From positions 1 through 64,000 of the forward strand of contig CAJJDP010000028.1 of NCBI GenBank assembly GCA_905182995.1: DNA of 64,000 nt. Reading direction: 5' to 3'. The number at the start of each line of letters is the position of its first letter. Within the stretch, counting starts at the first letter, position 1. The position numbers were made by a program, and so were the translations under genes. This document shows positions 11,170-23,719 of the stretch, piece by piece. This stretch comes from Paramecium octaurelia (taxonomy: Eukaryota; Ciliophora; Oligohymenophorea; Peniculida; Parameciidae). The notes below the pieces were generated by a model. That model saw nothing but the letters and a program-made list of their open reading frames with translations, made no database searches and had not been told where the DNA came from.

Positions 11170-12954
11170 ATGAAAAGTGTAATTGAACTAGTAAAAATAC
11201 TTCTCTAAATTAATAGCTGAACAAATGTAATTATTCAAAAAGGCGAATCCATAATTTTGGACAAATTTAAGACGGAATCCTATTCGCATAATTGGAAGAT
11301 GAATTGTAATATATAAATCCTCCAAAATTATTATAGCTTTAAAACCGACTTGAAAAAACATCTCTGGAACTTGATTATTACTCATTTATAAAGGATAAGA
11401 AGAAATCATAACCTATATACTAAAGAATTTAAAGAAGATATTGCTAATTCTGATTGTAATGAAGAATTAGCTAAGTTTATCAAATATTTTCTAGAAACTA
11501 TTTTTTATGTAAATAAAGAGGAAGCCATTTACTATATGAAATAATGTACAGTTAATTAATAAGAAGAGATAGTATAATTTTTGTAAAATGATATGTTGGA
11601 ATCAAATAGTCTATAAGACTTAGGACCATGTGAGTTTTAAACAACAAACACTATTATATCACTTGAAGAAAACCTGTATAGTAAGGATAATATCATCATT
11701 TAATAAACTAAATAAATTGAGTAGTTGAAATATGATTATCAAAATATCTTAGACGATATGAAAACCAAAATTGATAAGCAAGAAGAAACAATTGAAAAAT
11801 TAACAGCTCAGGCTAACTTTTTCTTAGAAAAGGTCATTTGTGATGATTTTGAAGAAGCTTGCTTTAAATTTCAAGAATTTGCCAAAGATTAAGAAAAAAA
11901 TAAAAAGTAAATTGAAGAACTTAACAATTTAGTGTAAAATTAATAAACTGAAATTTTGAATAAAAGGAAAAAAAATTAAAAATTGAAATCATAATTATCA
12001 TCTAATCAACCTACTGAAAGAGCATTAGATTATGAAACTACAGATCAAAAAGATTCTTCTGAAACTAGAACTATTGAACTTCTTAAAAAGGATATACAAA
12101 ATTAAAAGGATGAAAATCTAAAACTTTTGAGTAAACAAGCTGAATATGAATAATAAATTAGTAAGTTTAGAAAAAAATTATATGAATAAGAACAAGAAAC
12201 TGCCTAATATAAAAAGAAGACGGAAAAGTATAAATTAGAATTAGATGAATATTTAAATTCAAATTAACAAGAAAAAAGGACATTTTTGGATGGTCATAGA
12301 CCTTAAGGGTTATTGTCTTCCAATACCAGTTAGATTATAGAAATAGAATAAAAATTTGGGGTGTCCCCATAGTTAAATGGCTTTGAAATTAATTAATCAT
12401 TAATTAGATATGAACATCCTGTTAGCTATATAAATTAATCTTTTAAAAGTCCTGATGAAAATAATGTAGCTAAGCTTTAATTGCAAATAGCAGAGAAAAA
12501 TAACAAAATTGCCAATTTAGAAAAATAAATCAATGTAATTTAACACGGAACTCATTCAAGGGGAAGTTCTTTGACAAAGTTCAGCCAAATGTAATAGGAA
12601 AGACATGCTGAATACTCCAATTTATTAGAAGTAATTAAATTTATAGACTTTTAGAATATTGGATTTTATATACAGTATACTAGGATAAAAGACCAAGAAG
12701 TAAAACAAATAAAAGAGTAATAAAATGAAAATTTCTAAACAATTTGTAGGTAATTAATCTAATAAAATCGATAAATATAGAAATTGAATGCTCTCATCTT
12801 TGAGTTTCAAAATTAAGAATAGGTGAAGGAAAATAGTCAAAATTAAAATGAAGATCCATTAAACCTACATCAATATTATATGTAAGCCTTAAGTGATAAA
12901 GATGAATTATTACAATTAATAACTACAATATTCTATGAAAATGTAAAAATTTGA
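11170..12954 (+). CDS. Coiled-coil protein, one unexplained frame change
   Basis: Starts MKSVIEL, followed by an inferred 26-nt intron (11191-11216) and then LNKCNYSKRRIHNFGQIQDG and a helical segment (LEDELQYINPPKLLQLQNRL). Around 11404-11425 the frame must shift by one base to reach YTKEFKEDIANSDCNEELAK. The remaining ~500 residues are a Gln/Lys/Glu-rich coiled coil. A 24-nt stretch at 12631-12654 (GTAATT...TTTTAG) looks like an in-frame intron. No catalytic domain is visible. A structural role (cytoskeleton, basal body) is only a guess from composition. Confidence 0.6.
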
Positions 12955-13189
12955 ACATTTATTTTTGTTTTTACTTTAAGAAATCATTTTAAGAATTCTT
13001 AAATTTTAATTTATAAAATAAATTTTTTAGCCTTTAATCTATTTTAAGTTATTTTGGACTTAAAATAATAAAAGAATATTATATTTTCAAAACAAACCAT
13101 TCATTAATCTGGAAATATAACTAAAAGTCTTTTATCATATTAAATTGTGAATTTATTAAAATAATTAAAAAAATATTATAATCCTATTA
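12955..13189. other. Intergenic region
   Basis: AT-rich spacer with oligo-A/T tracts; nothing recognised. Confidence 0.5.
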
Positions 13190-13615
13190 ATGATGAATGT
13201 AAAGAAAGATTCAATGTCTTCGCAAACTCCTTAATTACATTAACTCTCTAATGTTTTTGAGATAATAGCAAGATACAGTATTTTATGTTCAGAGGACAAG
13301 TACTTACTATATTTTTAATCCGAAGTTATATTTAAAAACAAAACATCGCACAATTAAGTAAATACGAAAAACCTCGCTAAAAAAGGTCACAATCTTTATT
13401 GCAGCAAGTTTTAGAAAAAAAAAGTGAACTATTATCAAATTTCTAAAAAAGAAAAAGCTTTATGCAGAAAAGAAGAAATATTATCTGATTATCCTAAAAT
13501 ATATTTCTTTATTATATTATTAAAAGTTGATATTTATCAATCATTAATGTATTTCAGAATCCTTAAAATATTCATATACATGTTAGTAAGAGTCAAATAA
13601 TTTGTTGAGAATTGA
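13190..13615 (+). CDS. Possible small hypothetical protein
   Basis: An open frame of 141 codons, MMNVKKDSMSSQTPQLHQLS..., ending in TGA. It is basic in the middle (Lys/Asn-rich) and hydrophobic near the end (IYFFIILLKVDIYQSLMYFR). In AT-rich DNA with a single stop codon, frames this long arise by chance fairly often, so it may not be a gene. Confidence 0.3.
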
Positions 13616-14021
13616 GATTCAAAGTTTTATTTTATGTTAAAATTATAATGGAACTAAAAAGCGTATTTAAATTAATAAATAGTTTTAGTTATTCATTAAT
13701 CATTAGATCTCACTCATTATGAAGCCTGTCTAAATATGAATTTTTAATAATTTGAACTTTTTAAAAATTTTGAATGAGAAAATCTAGAGTTGTACATAAT
13801 TTTTTATAAATTAAATTATAAAGTATCAATTACTATTCAAGAGAATACAAATTATAATACATAAACTAAGATAGACTTGTTTTATTGAAAAAATACCTTA
13901 AAATAATTAATCAATAAATAATGTAATAAACCATTTCATTAAAAATCTTTTAACCTAAAAATAAATTAAAAATTATTAATTGAAAAAAATTTAAATTTGA
14001 ATTAGATTGAAAATTACTCAT
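13616..14021. other. Intergenic region
   Basis: AT-rich spacer, no supported feature. Confidence 0.5.
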
Positions 14022-16953
14022 TCAATTTACATTCTTTGAATAAATCTCCCCTTAAAGAATTTTAAAGGAAATAATCAAAGGTTTACTTTATTGAGGATTG
14101 AGTAATATTTTTTCGTTTAAGATGTTAAGTATTTGAATCCAATGCTTTTATTCTTCATCTTCTAATTTTTGATTTTTTTTGATATTATTCAAGGTTTATA
14201 TATATTCATTAAGCCATCCATTTCTTAATTCAAAAAATTTTTATTCAACTTCAGAATTACCTAAAATAAAAATATGATTACTTCGAACTTTTAAAAATTT
14301 GTTTTATTATTCATCATTAAATAATTCTGACTCCATGCATAAGATTGAAAATCTATCAAATGATAGATATTTCTCTTCATCTAGTTACATGTCAGCTGCT
14401 TCTTCAAAAGTTTCTATAAGTTTAGCCTCATCATATTTCAAAGGTTCTATATACTTATTCAATAAGATCCATTCATGAACATCTACAAATCCATTGCCAT
14501 CTAAATCACAAGCATTAAATGCATTAATAACATATAATTTAGTTTTTTCAATATTATTCCTAAATACTACTAAAACTCTTAGCATCATTTAATCGAAATC
14601 AATAATTCCACTTTTATTCTTATCGTCTGATTCTTTCAACTATTCTATTTCTTATTTCAAATAGTTCATTTCTTCTCCAGAAAAATACCAGTTCTATAAA
14701 CTTGAAACGTATGCAAGAGCTCTAAGATAAGGAACATAGAATTTTAGATTATACTCATTTTCTTTAACTTAAACCCCTAGCTAATGTTAATTTTGTATGA
14801 ATTCATGTGCTTAAAGATATTTCTATTATTCCTCTACAGTATAATTAACTTTATCTTCCAATAATCCTAAGAATTTGGCAAATATGTTGACTCTTATGAT
14901 ATTTAAATATTTTTTGATTGATAAAATCAGAATTAAGAATCTTTACTCAGTAATTTTAGTATATCCAAACTACTATAGAAAATAGTTATAGATGTATGAA
15001 GCCATATCTTAGTCTCTTAATAGTTTATTTTCTCTTTAATTATATATTTTATCTTAATAAATTGTATAAATGAATTTAAGCACTAATTTGATGGGCATGT
15101 AGTTTGTGAATTTTGATGGATTTTTATTTTTTACTTTTTCTATGAGTAATCTTGATTAATTTCTTTGAAACTCATAAGATATTGAAATCTAAGAAGTGTT
15201 ATTTAAATGTATACCTTGCTACCCAGATTTCTAATTTTTCTAACTTTTCTTCCTTATTTACTTTAAGTTTTCTCTAACAGAGTGTCATCTATTTAAATCT
15301 CAGTATCTGACAACATCTCAAGAGGTCTTTAGAAATTACTCTAATTTTCTAATAACTCTAATTTTTTTAATAGTTCTTAAATTTCATTTTTTAATTATTG
15401 GTTTTCCTCTCTGATTTGAACCTTGTCTTTGACTATTTGAATTAATTGCGAATTCAATTCAGTAATTTCTTATTTTTAGAATGCTGATAATTTATCTATT
15501 TCCAATTATCTTTCGTGTAAATATTTCATGAAAGATACTAAATCATTTCTATTTGAAGAGGAGCTTTTATCGAGTATATTAAAAGTAGAAGCTGGCTATT
15601 AGGATATCATCATCGTATTATACTAATTTTCATAAAGGTTTTGGTTAATTTCTTAACTAGATTTAAAGGGATTGTCAGTTTGGATTTCATCATTAAATGA
15701 GAGGAAAAAATCTATATAATGTAGAGTGTTGTCAATGTAGTCTTAAGAAATAACATCGTATTTTCTATCCATCAAGGAAATATGTGTTTGTGTTTCTGAC
15801 ATTGAAAATAGATCGCACATCAATTCAAAGGTAGTCTAAGTTTCTTTAGATCGATATTCGATTATTGTATCATGATTCAGAATAACTTCATCTAATCGAT
15901 ATTCGCCCATATCTATGCTATCTGAATAGTTATCTAAAGAAAAGGAATCAGATTTAATCATCATGAGTTTTTCCAAATTTTGAGAGTTCGATAACGAATC
16001 TACTGATCGCTTAATGCTATCTAAATCATCTTGACCTTCTTCTCTTTGTGAGTTCCCCATGGTTTGTTTGTTTCTGGTATTTAAAATCTTTATTTTTCGA
16101 ATAAGATAATTTTTATCTTCTTGTAATTTTAATATTTATTAGTGTTTTAAACTAATTTCTTTTGTTTTTAAGGTTAACTTTTTGGTTAATAGATTATTCT
16201 TATCAACTATGATAATGAAGTTAGTTTCTAAATCTTTGATTTTAGATTACAGTTGTGCGACTTCTTAATTAAGATTATAAATTTGTAATTCATATTAAAC
16301 CTTTTTTGAATTAAAATTCCTATCAATTCGGTGAATTTCTTCTTGTTTTTCAATTTAAAATTTTCTTTCATTAATATTTAAATCTATTTGTTACTCATTT
16401 AATTCAGTATTTTTAGCTTACATAAATTTATTAAATAATGATCCTAATTCTCGAAATTCCTATGACAGAGTATCGGCAATAAATCTTTCCGTTTATTCAA
16501 GCAGAGAATTTCTATTTTCGTTATTAATTTATTCTGTAAATAAATTTTCGATTTATTGCATTTATCGTCTTTTTTAAATATATGTGGTATTGAAGTTAAT
16601 AGACTTTTCTCCTGTCACAGAATTATGTCTAGGAGATGCAGGGGATGTTGGCGAAGATAAGAAATTTTTTTTCTCAAAACTATCAATCACAATACTTTAT
16701 AGACAATTTTAAGATGCTTATTAGCGAGATCTTAAAAATCTAGTAGTTTCTTTCAATATTATTAAATATGGTTACATTAGCGTTGCCTACTTTTCTCTTT
16801 GTAATCTTGTATTATTTTTTGAGAATCAATTTTCTAAATCTGATCATGAACTAATGTTTTGAAAGTCTTCGGATTATTTCTTTTCAAATTTATGAATGCC
16901 TTTTAAAAATTACTTTTAGGACTGTAAAACTTTGAACATGTCGCTATCTCCAT
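14022..16953 (-). CDS. Large coiled-coil protein with C-terminal EF-hand
   Basis: 959 residues after removal of two inferred 26-nt introns, one near the N-terminus (16750-16775, AAG acceptor) and one in the middle (GTATAC...CTTAG). Residues ~120-320 and ~470-590 are long coiled coils rich in Gln, Glu and Lys. The C-terminal third is globular and carries two EF-hand-like loops: a degenerate one (DDKNKSGIIDFDQ) and a complete one (DLDGNGFVDVHE). This layout occurs in many ciliate proteins that link Ca2+ to cytoskeletal or cortical structures. That role is inferred from architecture, not from a recognised family. The start METATC-like reading is MEIATCSKFY; no earlier Met is in frame. Confidence 0.75.
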
Positions 16954-17048
16954 TTATTATTTATATTTATTGCAAATACTGAAAATATATTTTTGATTTG
17001 TTTTCTCATAGTATATTTAATAATAATATTTTCTTTTTAATAAAGACC

Positions 17049-17720
17049 ATGTTATTGTCATACAAAGAATTTTTAAAGAATGCGAAGATCATCCTTGGTT
17101 CACAAAGCAAAGGAAGGCAGGGATTGTTAAAAATGGTCGATTTATTTAAATTTGAAGTTTTTCCTTCAACTTTTGAAGAAAACTTAGATAAATAGATTGA
17201 TCCACTAACTTATGTTTAAAAGACATGCGAAGGCAAAGTCATAAATCTTCTTGAAACATTCAAATAAAACAATTAATAATGGGACATTTGCATATTTGCA
17301 GACACTGTGTGTGAGATAAATGGAAAAATAATAGAGAAGCCAAATACAAAAGAAGATGCATACAATTTTTTAAAGTTGTTCAGTAATTCGCTACATTTGG
17401 TGCACACTTGTGTATATGTTGTTGGAAAAAATGAAAAAAATTAAATATTCTAATTGAATGGGGTAGAAACTACAGAAGTCCACTTTTAATGCTTGCCAGA
17501 AAAGAGTATTCAAATTTATGTTGAAGATGAATCGAATTGGAAAGGAAGAGCAGGTGGATATGCAATACAAGCTTTGGGTAATATGTTCATTAAAAAAATA
17601 AATGGGTAAATTATAAATAATATATTATGTAGTGATTATTCTAATGTTATCGGATTGCCTTTACCAGTATTGGATAAATTGATGTCTGAAATAATAGAAT
17701 TATTGCTAAAAAAGGATTGA
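17049..17720 (+). CDS. Maf/HAM1-like nucleotide pyrophosphatase (Maf family)
   Basis: A single exon of 223 residues. It shows the Maf signature near the N-terminus (IILGSQSKGRQGLL, GSxSxxR). Next come ADTVCEINGKIIEKPNTKEDA (metal/catalytic segment with the conserved Asp) and the C-terminal GRAGGYAIQALGNMFIKKI and SNVIGLPLPVLDKLMSEI. Maf proteins hydrolyse non-canonical or modified nucleoside triphosphates to monophosphates and pyrophosphate, a house-cleaning function in the cytosol. Length matches the family. Met at 17049 was chosen because the family begins close to this point; an in-frame Met at 16998 would add a non-conserved hydrophobic extension. Confidence 0.9.
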
Positions 17721-17837
17721 GTTTTGAATTTATATATAAACTGAGATCATCCTTTAATAATTCCTCAATATAGTTTTATTGGGCTATACTTAAGAATATT
17801 TAATAATAATATTTGGTTTTATTATAATTATTATTCA

Positions 17838-19519
17838 TCAATAAAATAAATTTATATGGTTTTCACTTACGCATAAAATACTCTTATTATCATAATCAAC
17901 ACAATATGTTGCTACATTCCTTCTTTGATCTAAATATATCAATTTAACATTTACTATTTATTTCATGCAAGAGAGTAGTTATTCTGTAATCATAAATTCT
18001 CACTTTTGTATCAGAAGATTGGATTAACACTATTCCTGATTAGAATTGAATAAGTCTCTAGGGTAAAAATTGAATTGTAAACACTCGAACTTGTACTTTC
18101 TTGTCGCAATCCCATTATCGAAATGTTTTATCCAACCCACAAGATAAAATTTGATTTTCTTCAGATATTGCTAATATTCCTGTAACACTGTCTGTATGAC
18201 CACTAAATTTAAAAATTGGTCTGCTATATTTATAATTTATGCCATCCCATAATCTAATTGATTTATCTTATGATCCCGAAGCTATTAAATTTATTTTCTT
18301 AACAAAAGCCACACTATACACATCTCCAGTATGACCTGAATATGTAAAGAAGTATTATCCATTATCATAATTCCAAACTCTAACAGTGTTATCAGCAGAT
18401 CCTACTAAGAGTCTAATAATAATAATAAGATTTTATTTACAGATTAATTATTTTCGATTTTGATACTGAAATTCCTTCACAGACTGTTAAACATAATGCT
18501 TAACTAACCTATTATTCTAAATCAAATTTAAGTGTAATTTGAAAGGCTCTATCAGTTTCTGAATAGAATTTTTCCCATATTTTTAGTACTTTATCTTAAC
18601 TACTTGATACAAATAATTTCTCATTTAATCCTTTTGCCAATATTTTGACACTATCTTTATGAGCATCTAATGAAAATAATTCATCAAATGAATTGCATTC
18701 ATAAAGTACTAGTTTACCACATTTAGTTCCAATAATTACTTAGCTTTCAGATGATAAAATAGAATTAACTACATATTATGATTAAAATTAATTTTAAATC
18801 GTTATTTTTTTAATTTATTCAACTGAAATATTGCCTAATTAAGATGACATAGATTAATTTACTGATTTAATTTCATGCTATTTGTTTACAGGTTTCGATT
18901 TAGGATCGAAAATCAATTAAATATCATTTTCAAATTACTGAACATCAATCGAAGCAAGAGTTTTCATAAATTGTTTAGCAAATTCTTCTAATATTTAAAT
19001 GGTATTAGTTTATAATGATAGTATTTTCTAATGATTAATTTTATCTGATTTAATAATAGCACTTTGTAGTGAAGTTATAGATTCAATACAATCGAAGTCA
19101 TCCTTTTTCCTCATTTCTTAGATCTTTTATAACAATTTCTGATTCTCTTCCATCTCAGTTTGATGCTACTCTGCTTTCATTCTCAATTTATATAGATTCT
19201 ACAATAACACTGATTGGATATTCTAACATAATTGTTCTAAGAAACTGATTGTGTTTTTTTTGAATTCGGTGATGATATCCAAATACTTCTGTTCTAATTG
19301 ATTCAAATCTTGATGCATGTCTTCTTCTTAAATCAGACTCTAAGCTAGAGATTCTACCAAATCAATATCGATGATGCTATTGTTTTACAACGGTTTTGTA
19401 GTATTATCTATGACTTACTATTGCAGATCTGATGGTAAGAGACAGAGAGGACATTAAAGACGATCCAATTTTTTACTATAGAAAGAGCACTGCTTAAAGG
19501 GGTGGATTTAACAATTCAT
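17838..19519 (-). CDS. WD40-repeat protein with Cys-rich N-terminus and coiled coil
   Basis: 542 residues after removing two introns (18413-18440, 28 nt; 17930-17954, 25 nt). It starts MNCQIHPFKQCSFYSKKLD followed by CPLC, a small Cys/His cluster like a B-box or degenerate zinc finger. Residues ~60-220 are a coiled coil. The C-terminal half contains at least five WD repeats, e.g. LVGSADNTVRVWNYD, SGHTGDVYSVAFVKKINLIA and GSQDKSIRLWDGINY. The architecture suggests a scaffold or ubiquitin-pathway substrate adaptor, but no specific family is assigned. Its start codon is only 7 bp from the start of the divergent gene at 19527. Confidence 0.85.
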
Positions 19520-19526
19520 AAATTTA

Positions 19527-21054
19527 ATGAATAATTTATACGTTCGAATATCTCTTATATGTGGTGCTTTGTCAACCTCTTATTTTGTGAAGTAGTATTT
19601 TGAAGAGACGTACTTTCGGAGACTCCGATTCATCAGAAAACTGGCAAGAACCTATTTTAAGAAAGATGATGGAACAGAATTGTTCGATGATCAGATTATT
19701 GGCAATGTGGTTGCTAGAAGTGACGGAATGCATCTTCACTTTGGTAACATGAAACAATATGTCGCCTAAAAGTTTTCTACGCCTACAGCAATCATTTATG
19801 TATAAAAAGTGGAAGCTATCAAAAAAATAGTATAAAAAGCTGCTAAATATGGATTCAAAGTTACTACAATGGATGTTGATAGTATTGAAGACTACAAACA
19901 ATAACTTTAAAATAATCTCAACTTATCCCAAAAAGAAATCAAGAGACTTACGTATTGTAAACACCCTTTTTTGATCATCAATCTTCGGAAGGTTCAACAT
20001 AAAGAATATGATTCATAAACTCAAATTGTCAAAGTGGGAGTAGGAAATCGAATACAAGACGTGAATTAATTCTTGGCATAATACGGTAGAAGAATTCCAT
20101 TGTCAGGCTAATAAAGACTATTTACAGTATTAAGTGACAATTCTACTCCCTTGGATTCTGTAGAGTTTGATAATCTTAACTAAATTGTTACTGGCTTGGT
20201 TGCTATTTCACCAATGTCTCACTAACTCTAAACTGAAACACCCACAGCTTCTTCGATCATCAATTAAATGTTTATTGGGCAATAACATAGATTTGGAATT
20301 GTATACGAAGTTTCTCTAAAAACCGAATCTTTGGAATTACCTGTTAAATAAGAGATTAATTTAGACAAAAGATATATTAGTAAAACTAATTTATACTACC
20401 TATTCGATTCATTAATTAAATTATCTTAATAACACAGACAAAAAGTAATAATTTTAATAAATTGATTAGATTTAATTTCTTTATGATTGTTATTCAAATT
20501 AATATAAAATAATCTAACAAAGTACATAAAACCTTCCAGATTTGAAATAAACCTTAGACAATGTAGTTGATAAATATGTCACTAGATAACTATGGAATCA
20601 CAATACTAATAAATAGATCAAGAATAATAGTATCAATCATAATTTAAATGAGGAGGTGTCTCTACAATTAAAATATTAACTTTCTTCCTCCCAATTATTA
20701 TCGTGTTTATTATAACTCAAAGAACTATAACTGAAATAACAATAACAATAATTTTAGGTTCAAGTTGATTTCAAAACTGGATTTCTAACAGTTAATATTG
20801 ACTAGAATTTGCCATCCAACGAGAAATTGCAAATGGTCAAATCGTTTACCCACTACATAAGTAACAGAAAGGGTAAATTTATTCAATGCAATGACAAATT
20901 AATTAACAGAATGCTCAAATTAGAAACATATCCTATGGAATTAGGATTGAATTCTATGAGGTTGGAGCATTAATTTGCTGAGCTTTTAGATAAAAATAAA
21001 GTTATGTTTCATGAGTTTTTATAACATACTGAGTTAGATGAACAAATTAGTTGA
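19527..21054 (+). CDS. FAD-linked oxidase-like protein (D-2-hydroxyacid dehydrogenase type), probably divergent
   Basis: 500 residues with one 25-nt intron (20445-20469). The middle part follows the FAD_binding_4 fold: STPTAIIYVQKVEAIKKIVQ, VKVGVGNRIQDVNQFLAQYG and MFIGQQHRFGIVYEVSLKTE correspond to the P-x-a-V-p.s..ev, V..G....dln..L and lfiGseGtlGIite segments. The glycine-rich pyrophosphate loop (GGGTS type) expected after the first segment is not visible; KVTTMDVDSIEDYK stands there. FAD binding may therefore be lost. The N-terminus (MNNLYVRISLICGALSTSYF) could be a mitochondrial or membrane leader. The C-terminal ~180 residues are Gln-rich and do not match the usual oxidase C-domain clearly. 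Confidence 0.6.
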
Positions 21055-21095
21055 GTATCCAAACTGTAAATTATCGATACAAAATAAATAAAAAT

Positions 21096-21958
21096 TCATT
21101 TATATTTTGCACGAAAACTGCTAATGTTCTTCTCATTCAATATAAAAGAATGACTGTCCAATAATTCATTCATCTCCTTTACAAAATTTATTAAAGATTA
21201 GGAGTTTTGTTGTATTTATAAACTTAATATGGTATTGTTATTTTCTAATTCCTTCAACTTAAATGAATAAATAACAAGTTTACTCGATTTTCTTAATTAG
21301 AATTCTTGGTTGAAGAAGGTTATCGCTTTAGTTCCAAAAGGTCACTTTCATATCTCTGAATCAACTTCATTTTTTATTATAGTTTAATTGTACAATCGCT
21401 CTCTCTCTACTTTTATTAATACAGTATTCCTTCTAACTCTTCATTCTTTTTTCTCTGCCTATCTATGTCTTCATCCTTCTGATTCAATTTGAATAAAAAT
21501 TCTTTCTTCTATTTCTCGTTTTCCTCTTTTAGTTTCAGTTCCTAATTTCTAGCTTTTGAAATTATTTAAATTTTATGAAACGCTTAGAAATTCAACTGAT
21601 TATATACCTATAAACTAATTCTCTTGAGCGTGCTTTTCACAAAAATTAAATAATCCATTTAACTTCAGCTTCATTCTTTACGCTATCGATAATGCATTTA
21701 TCATAAGAGAATGCTTTTAATTTGTTGAGCTATCCTTAATTTGAAATAGAGCATACGACTTATCATTATTTTATCTGAAATTATATTAGTCAATTACTTT
21801 TATCGCAAGATCGATGCTATTTTCAATAATGCTGCATCCATTTTAGTGAAGATCATTTAATATTTACACATCATACCCATTGTTTCTAATTACATCATCT
21901 ATTGTTTATGCTATTCATCCATTGTATTACCTTCTTGGCAATTATCGTTCGCACTCAT
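21096..21958 (-). CDS. Coiled-coil protein with four short exons
   Basis: 263 residues assembled from four exons. The introns are 21911-21930 (20 nt, TAG), 21583-21607 (25 nt, AAG) and 21258-21283 (26 nt, AAG); the total is a multiple of three and all joins give fluent protein. It starts MSANDNCQEAQTIDDVIRNN. The first ~100 residues are globular (GYDVQILNDLHQNGCSIIEN). From about residue 120 the protein is a charged coiled coil (ELKLKEENEKQKKEFLFKLN). No family was recognised. Confidence 0.7.
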
Positions 21959-22462
21959 TGAATTTCAAATAAAATATTAATATATAAGCATAATACATAA
22001 AATGCATTCTTATTAAACATTGTACAAGCAGGTTGTATTGATAATTACAGTTTGTACATATCTATGAAGTGTAAATTAGAGATTTTCCTCAATCAATTAA
22101 GGTTAGAGAGGATAAAGATAGAATATTTTATCCTCTTCACAAATATACATCATTTGATATGGTTGTAAAACATTTATATCTATATGTCCATATAATAATA
22201 TTTCTTAATTTCAGGGTAATGGTCAAAGTTAAATGGAAATTTTTCTTTTTCTGTAACTCTTAAATAAATTGGCTTTAGTAATAATTTTATATCGTTAACT
22301 CAAAAATGAATTACATAAACATTGTTAAATAACATAATTAAATTTATATATAAAAATATCTAAAGAAACTTTAAATTAATAAACTGATATAAATCTGATT
22401 AGAAAATACATCAAAGGGATCTAAAAGTGAAAAATTATTTAAAATTTACATATAATAAAACA
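21959..22462. other. Intergenic region
   Basis: AT-rich spacer of about 500 bp between two divergent genes. It must hold both promoters. No motif was recognised. Confidence 0.5.
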
Positions 22463-23686
22463 ATGGTGCGAAGATCAAAATCTATGGAGAGGACAATAAA
22501 AGAAGGAAATGAATATCTTTAAAGAATGGAATAAGTAGATAGAGCTCGATAAAGGAACTAAAATGGATAAAAAAGATAAAGGGAGTTGAGAGGAGCACAA
22601 GAGTAAAAGAAACAAAAGGAATCCCCCAAGAAAATAGTTCAATAAAAATAAGTTCAGGTAAAAAGAGAAAAATAGGAAAAATAATAAAAAAAAACAAAAG
22701 ACGATCTTAAAAAATAGTCATAAATATCTATCTCTAAATCTTCAAGAAAAATCGAAAAAAAAACCCCTATTTAATTGTAAAAGGGTTAAAAAAATGACCT
22801 CATTAAGTAAAACGTTTAAACACAATTACAACCTGAGAAAAGAAAGAGTAATAATGAGATGGAAGTAGAAAAGAAGACTGAAAAAATTGTTGCAAAGAAA
22901 TAAGAAATGAAAATAGAAAAAAGTATCCCCAAGCCTTAATAATAATAATAGTAGTAACCTAAGTAGGGACCTAGAAAAACAAAATCCAATATATCTGCAG
23001 CTTCGGATGCCAATTAACCTTCAATTGGAATGGTTGACTGTGTTTTTGTTGTAGATACAACAGGGTCAATGGATGTTTATTTGGAAAGAACAACAGATGC
23101 AGTTGAAATGTTAGTTGAAAGAATAAAATAATAGTCAAAAAATGAATAAGTGAGTGTGAGATTCGGATTAGTATGTTATCGAGATCATCCTCCTTAAGAA
23201 TTAACTTATGTTACAGAATTGCATGATTTATGCTCTAATAGGGAGATACTAAAAGCAATTTAGAAATCGGATTGCTCTGGAGGAGGAGATGGTGCTGAAG
23301 CTGTCTTGGATGGACTGAATGTAGCAGCATAATAAATAAGTTGGAGAGATAGTAGCAAGATTCCTAGTCTCAGATACATATTCCATATTTGTGATCAACC
23401 ACCCCATGGAAAAGAATTTGGTGGGTATAGTGAATTATGGGACTAGACAGGGTGTCCCTGTGGTTTAAAACCTGATTAAATAATTCATAGAATCAATATG
23501 AGATAAATCCACTACAGGTTGATTAAGGCGGATCCCACAAGATTAGAAAAATTTGCTGACTATTTCAGGGGGAAGGTTGTGAATTATGATGAAGTCACTC
23601 TCGAGAATGGAGTTGCAGATGGCATGGAGATAAAAATCAGTGATATGGTTATCAGAGAGCTTTGCCCAGATATTCTTCTTGATTGA
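22463..23686 (+). CDS. von Willebrand factor A domain protein (VWKA-like vWA)
   Basis: A single exon of 407 residues. The first ~185 residues are very Lys/Gln-rich and probably disordered. The vWA domain follows, with a MIDAS motif DTTGSM at residues 198-203 (CVFVVDTTGSMDVYLERT). It also shows VRFGLVCYRDHPPQELTYV and GGGDGAEAVLDGLNVA, the glycine-rich segment typical of the vWA domains of alpha-kinase/VWKA proteins. No kinase domain follows; the protein ends ELCPDILLD. MIDAS domains bind a divalent cation and a protein ligand, so an adaptor role is likely. The partner is unknown. Confidence 0.85.
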
Positions 23687-23719
23687 TATACATTTATTAT
23701 AAATTATATTTTATAAAAA

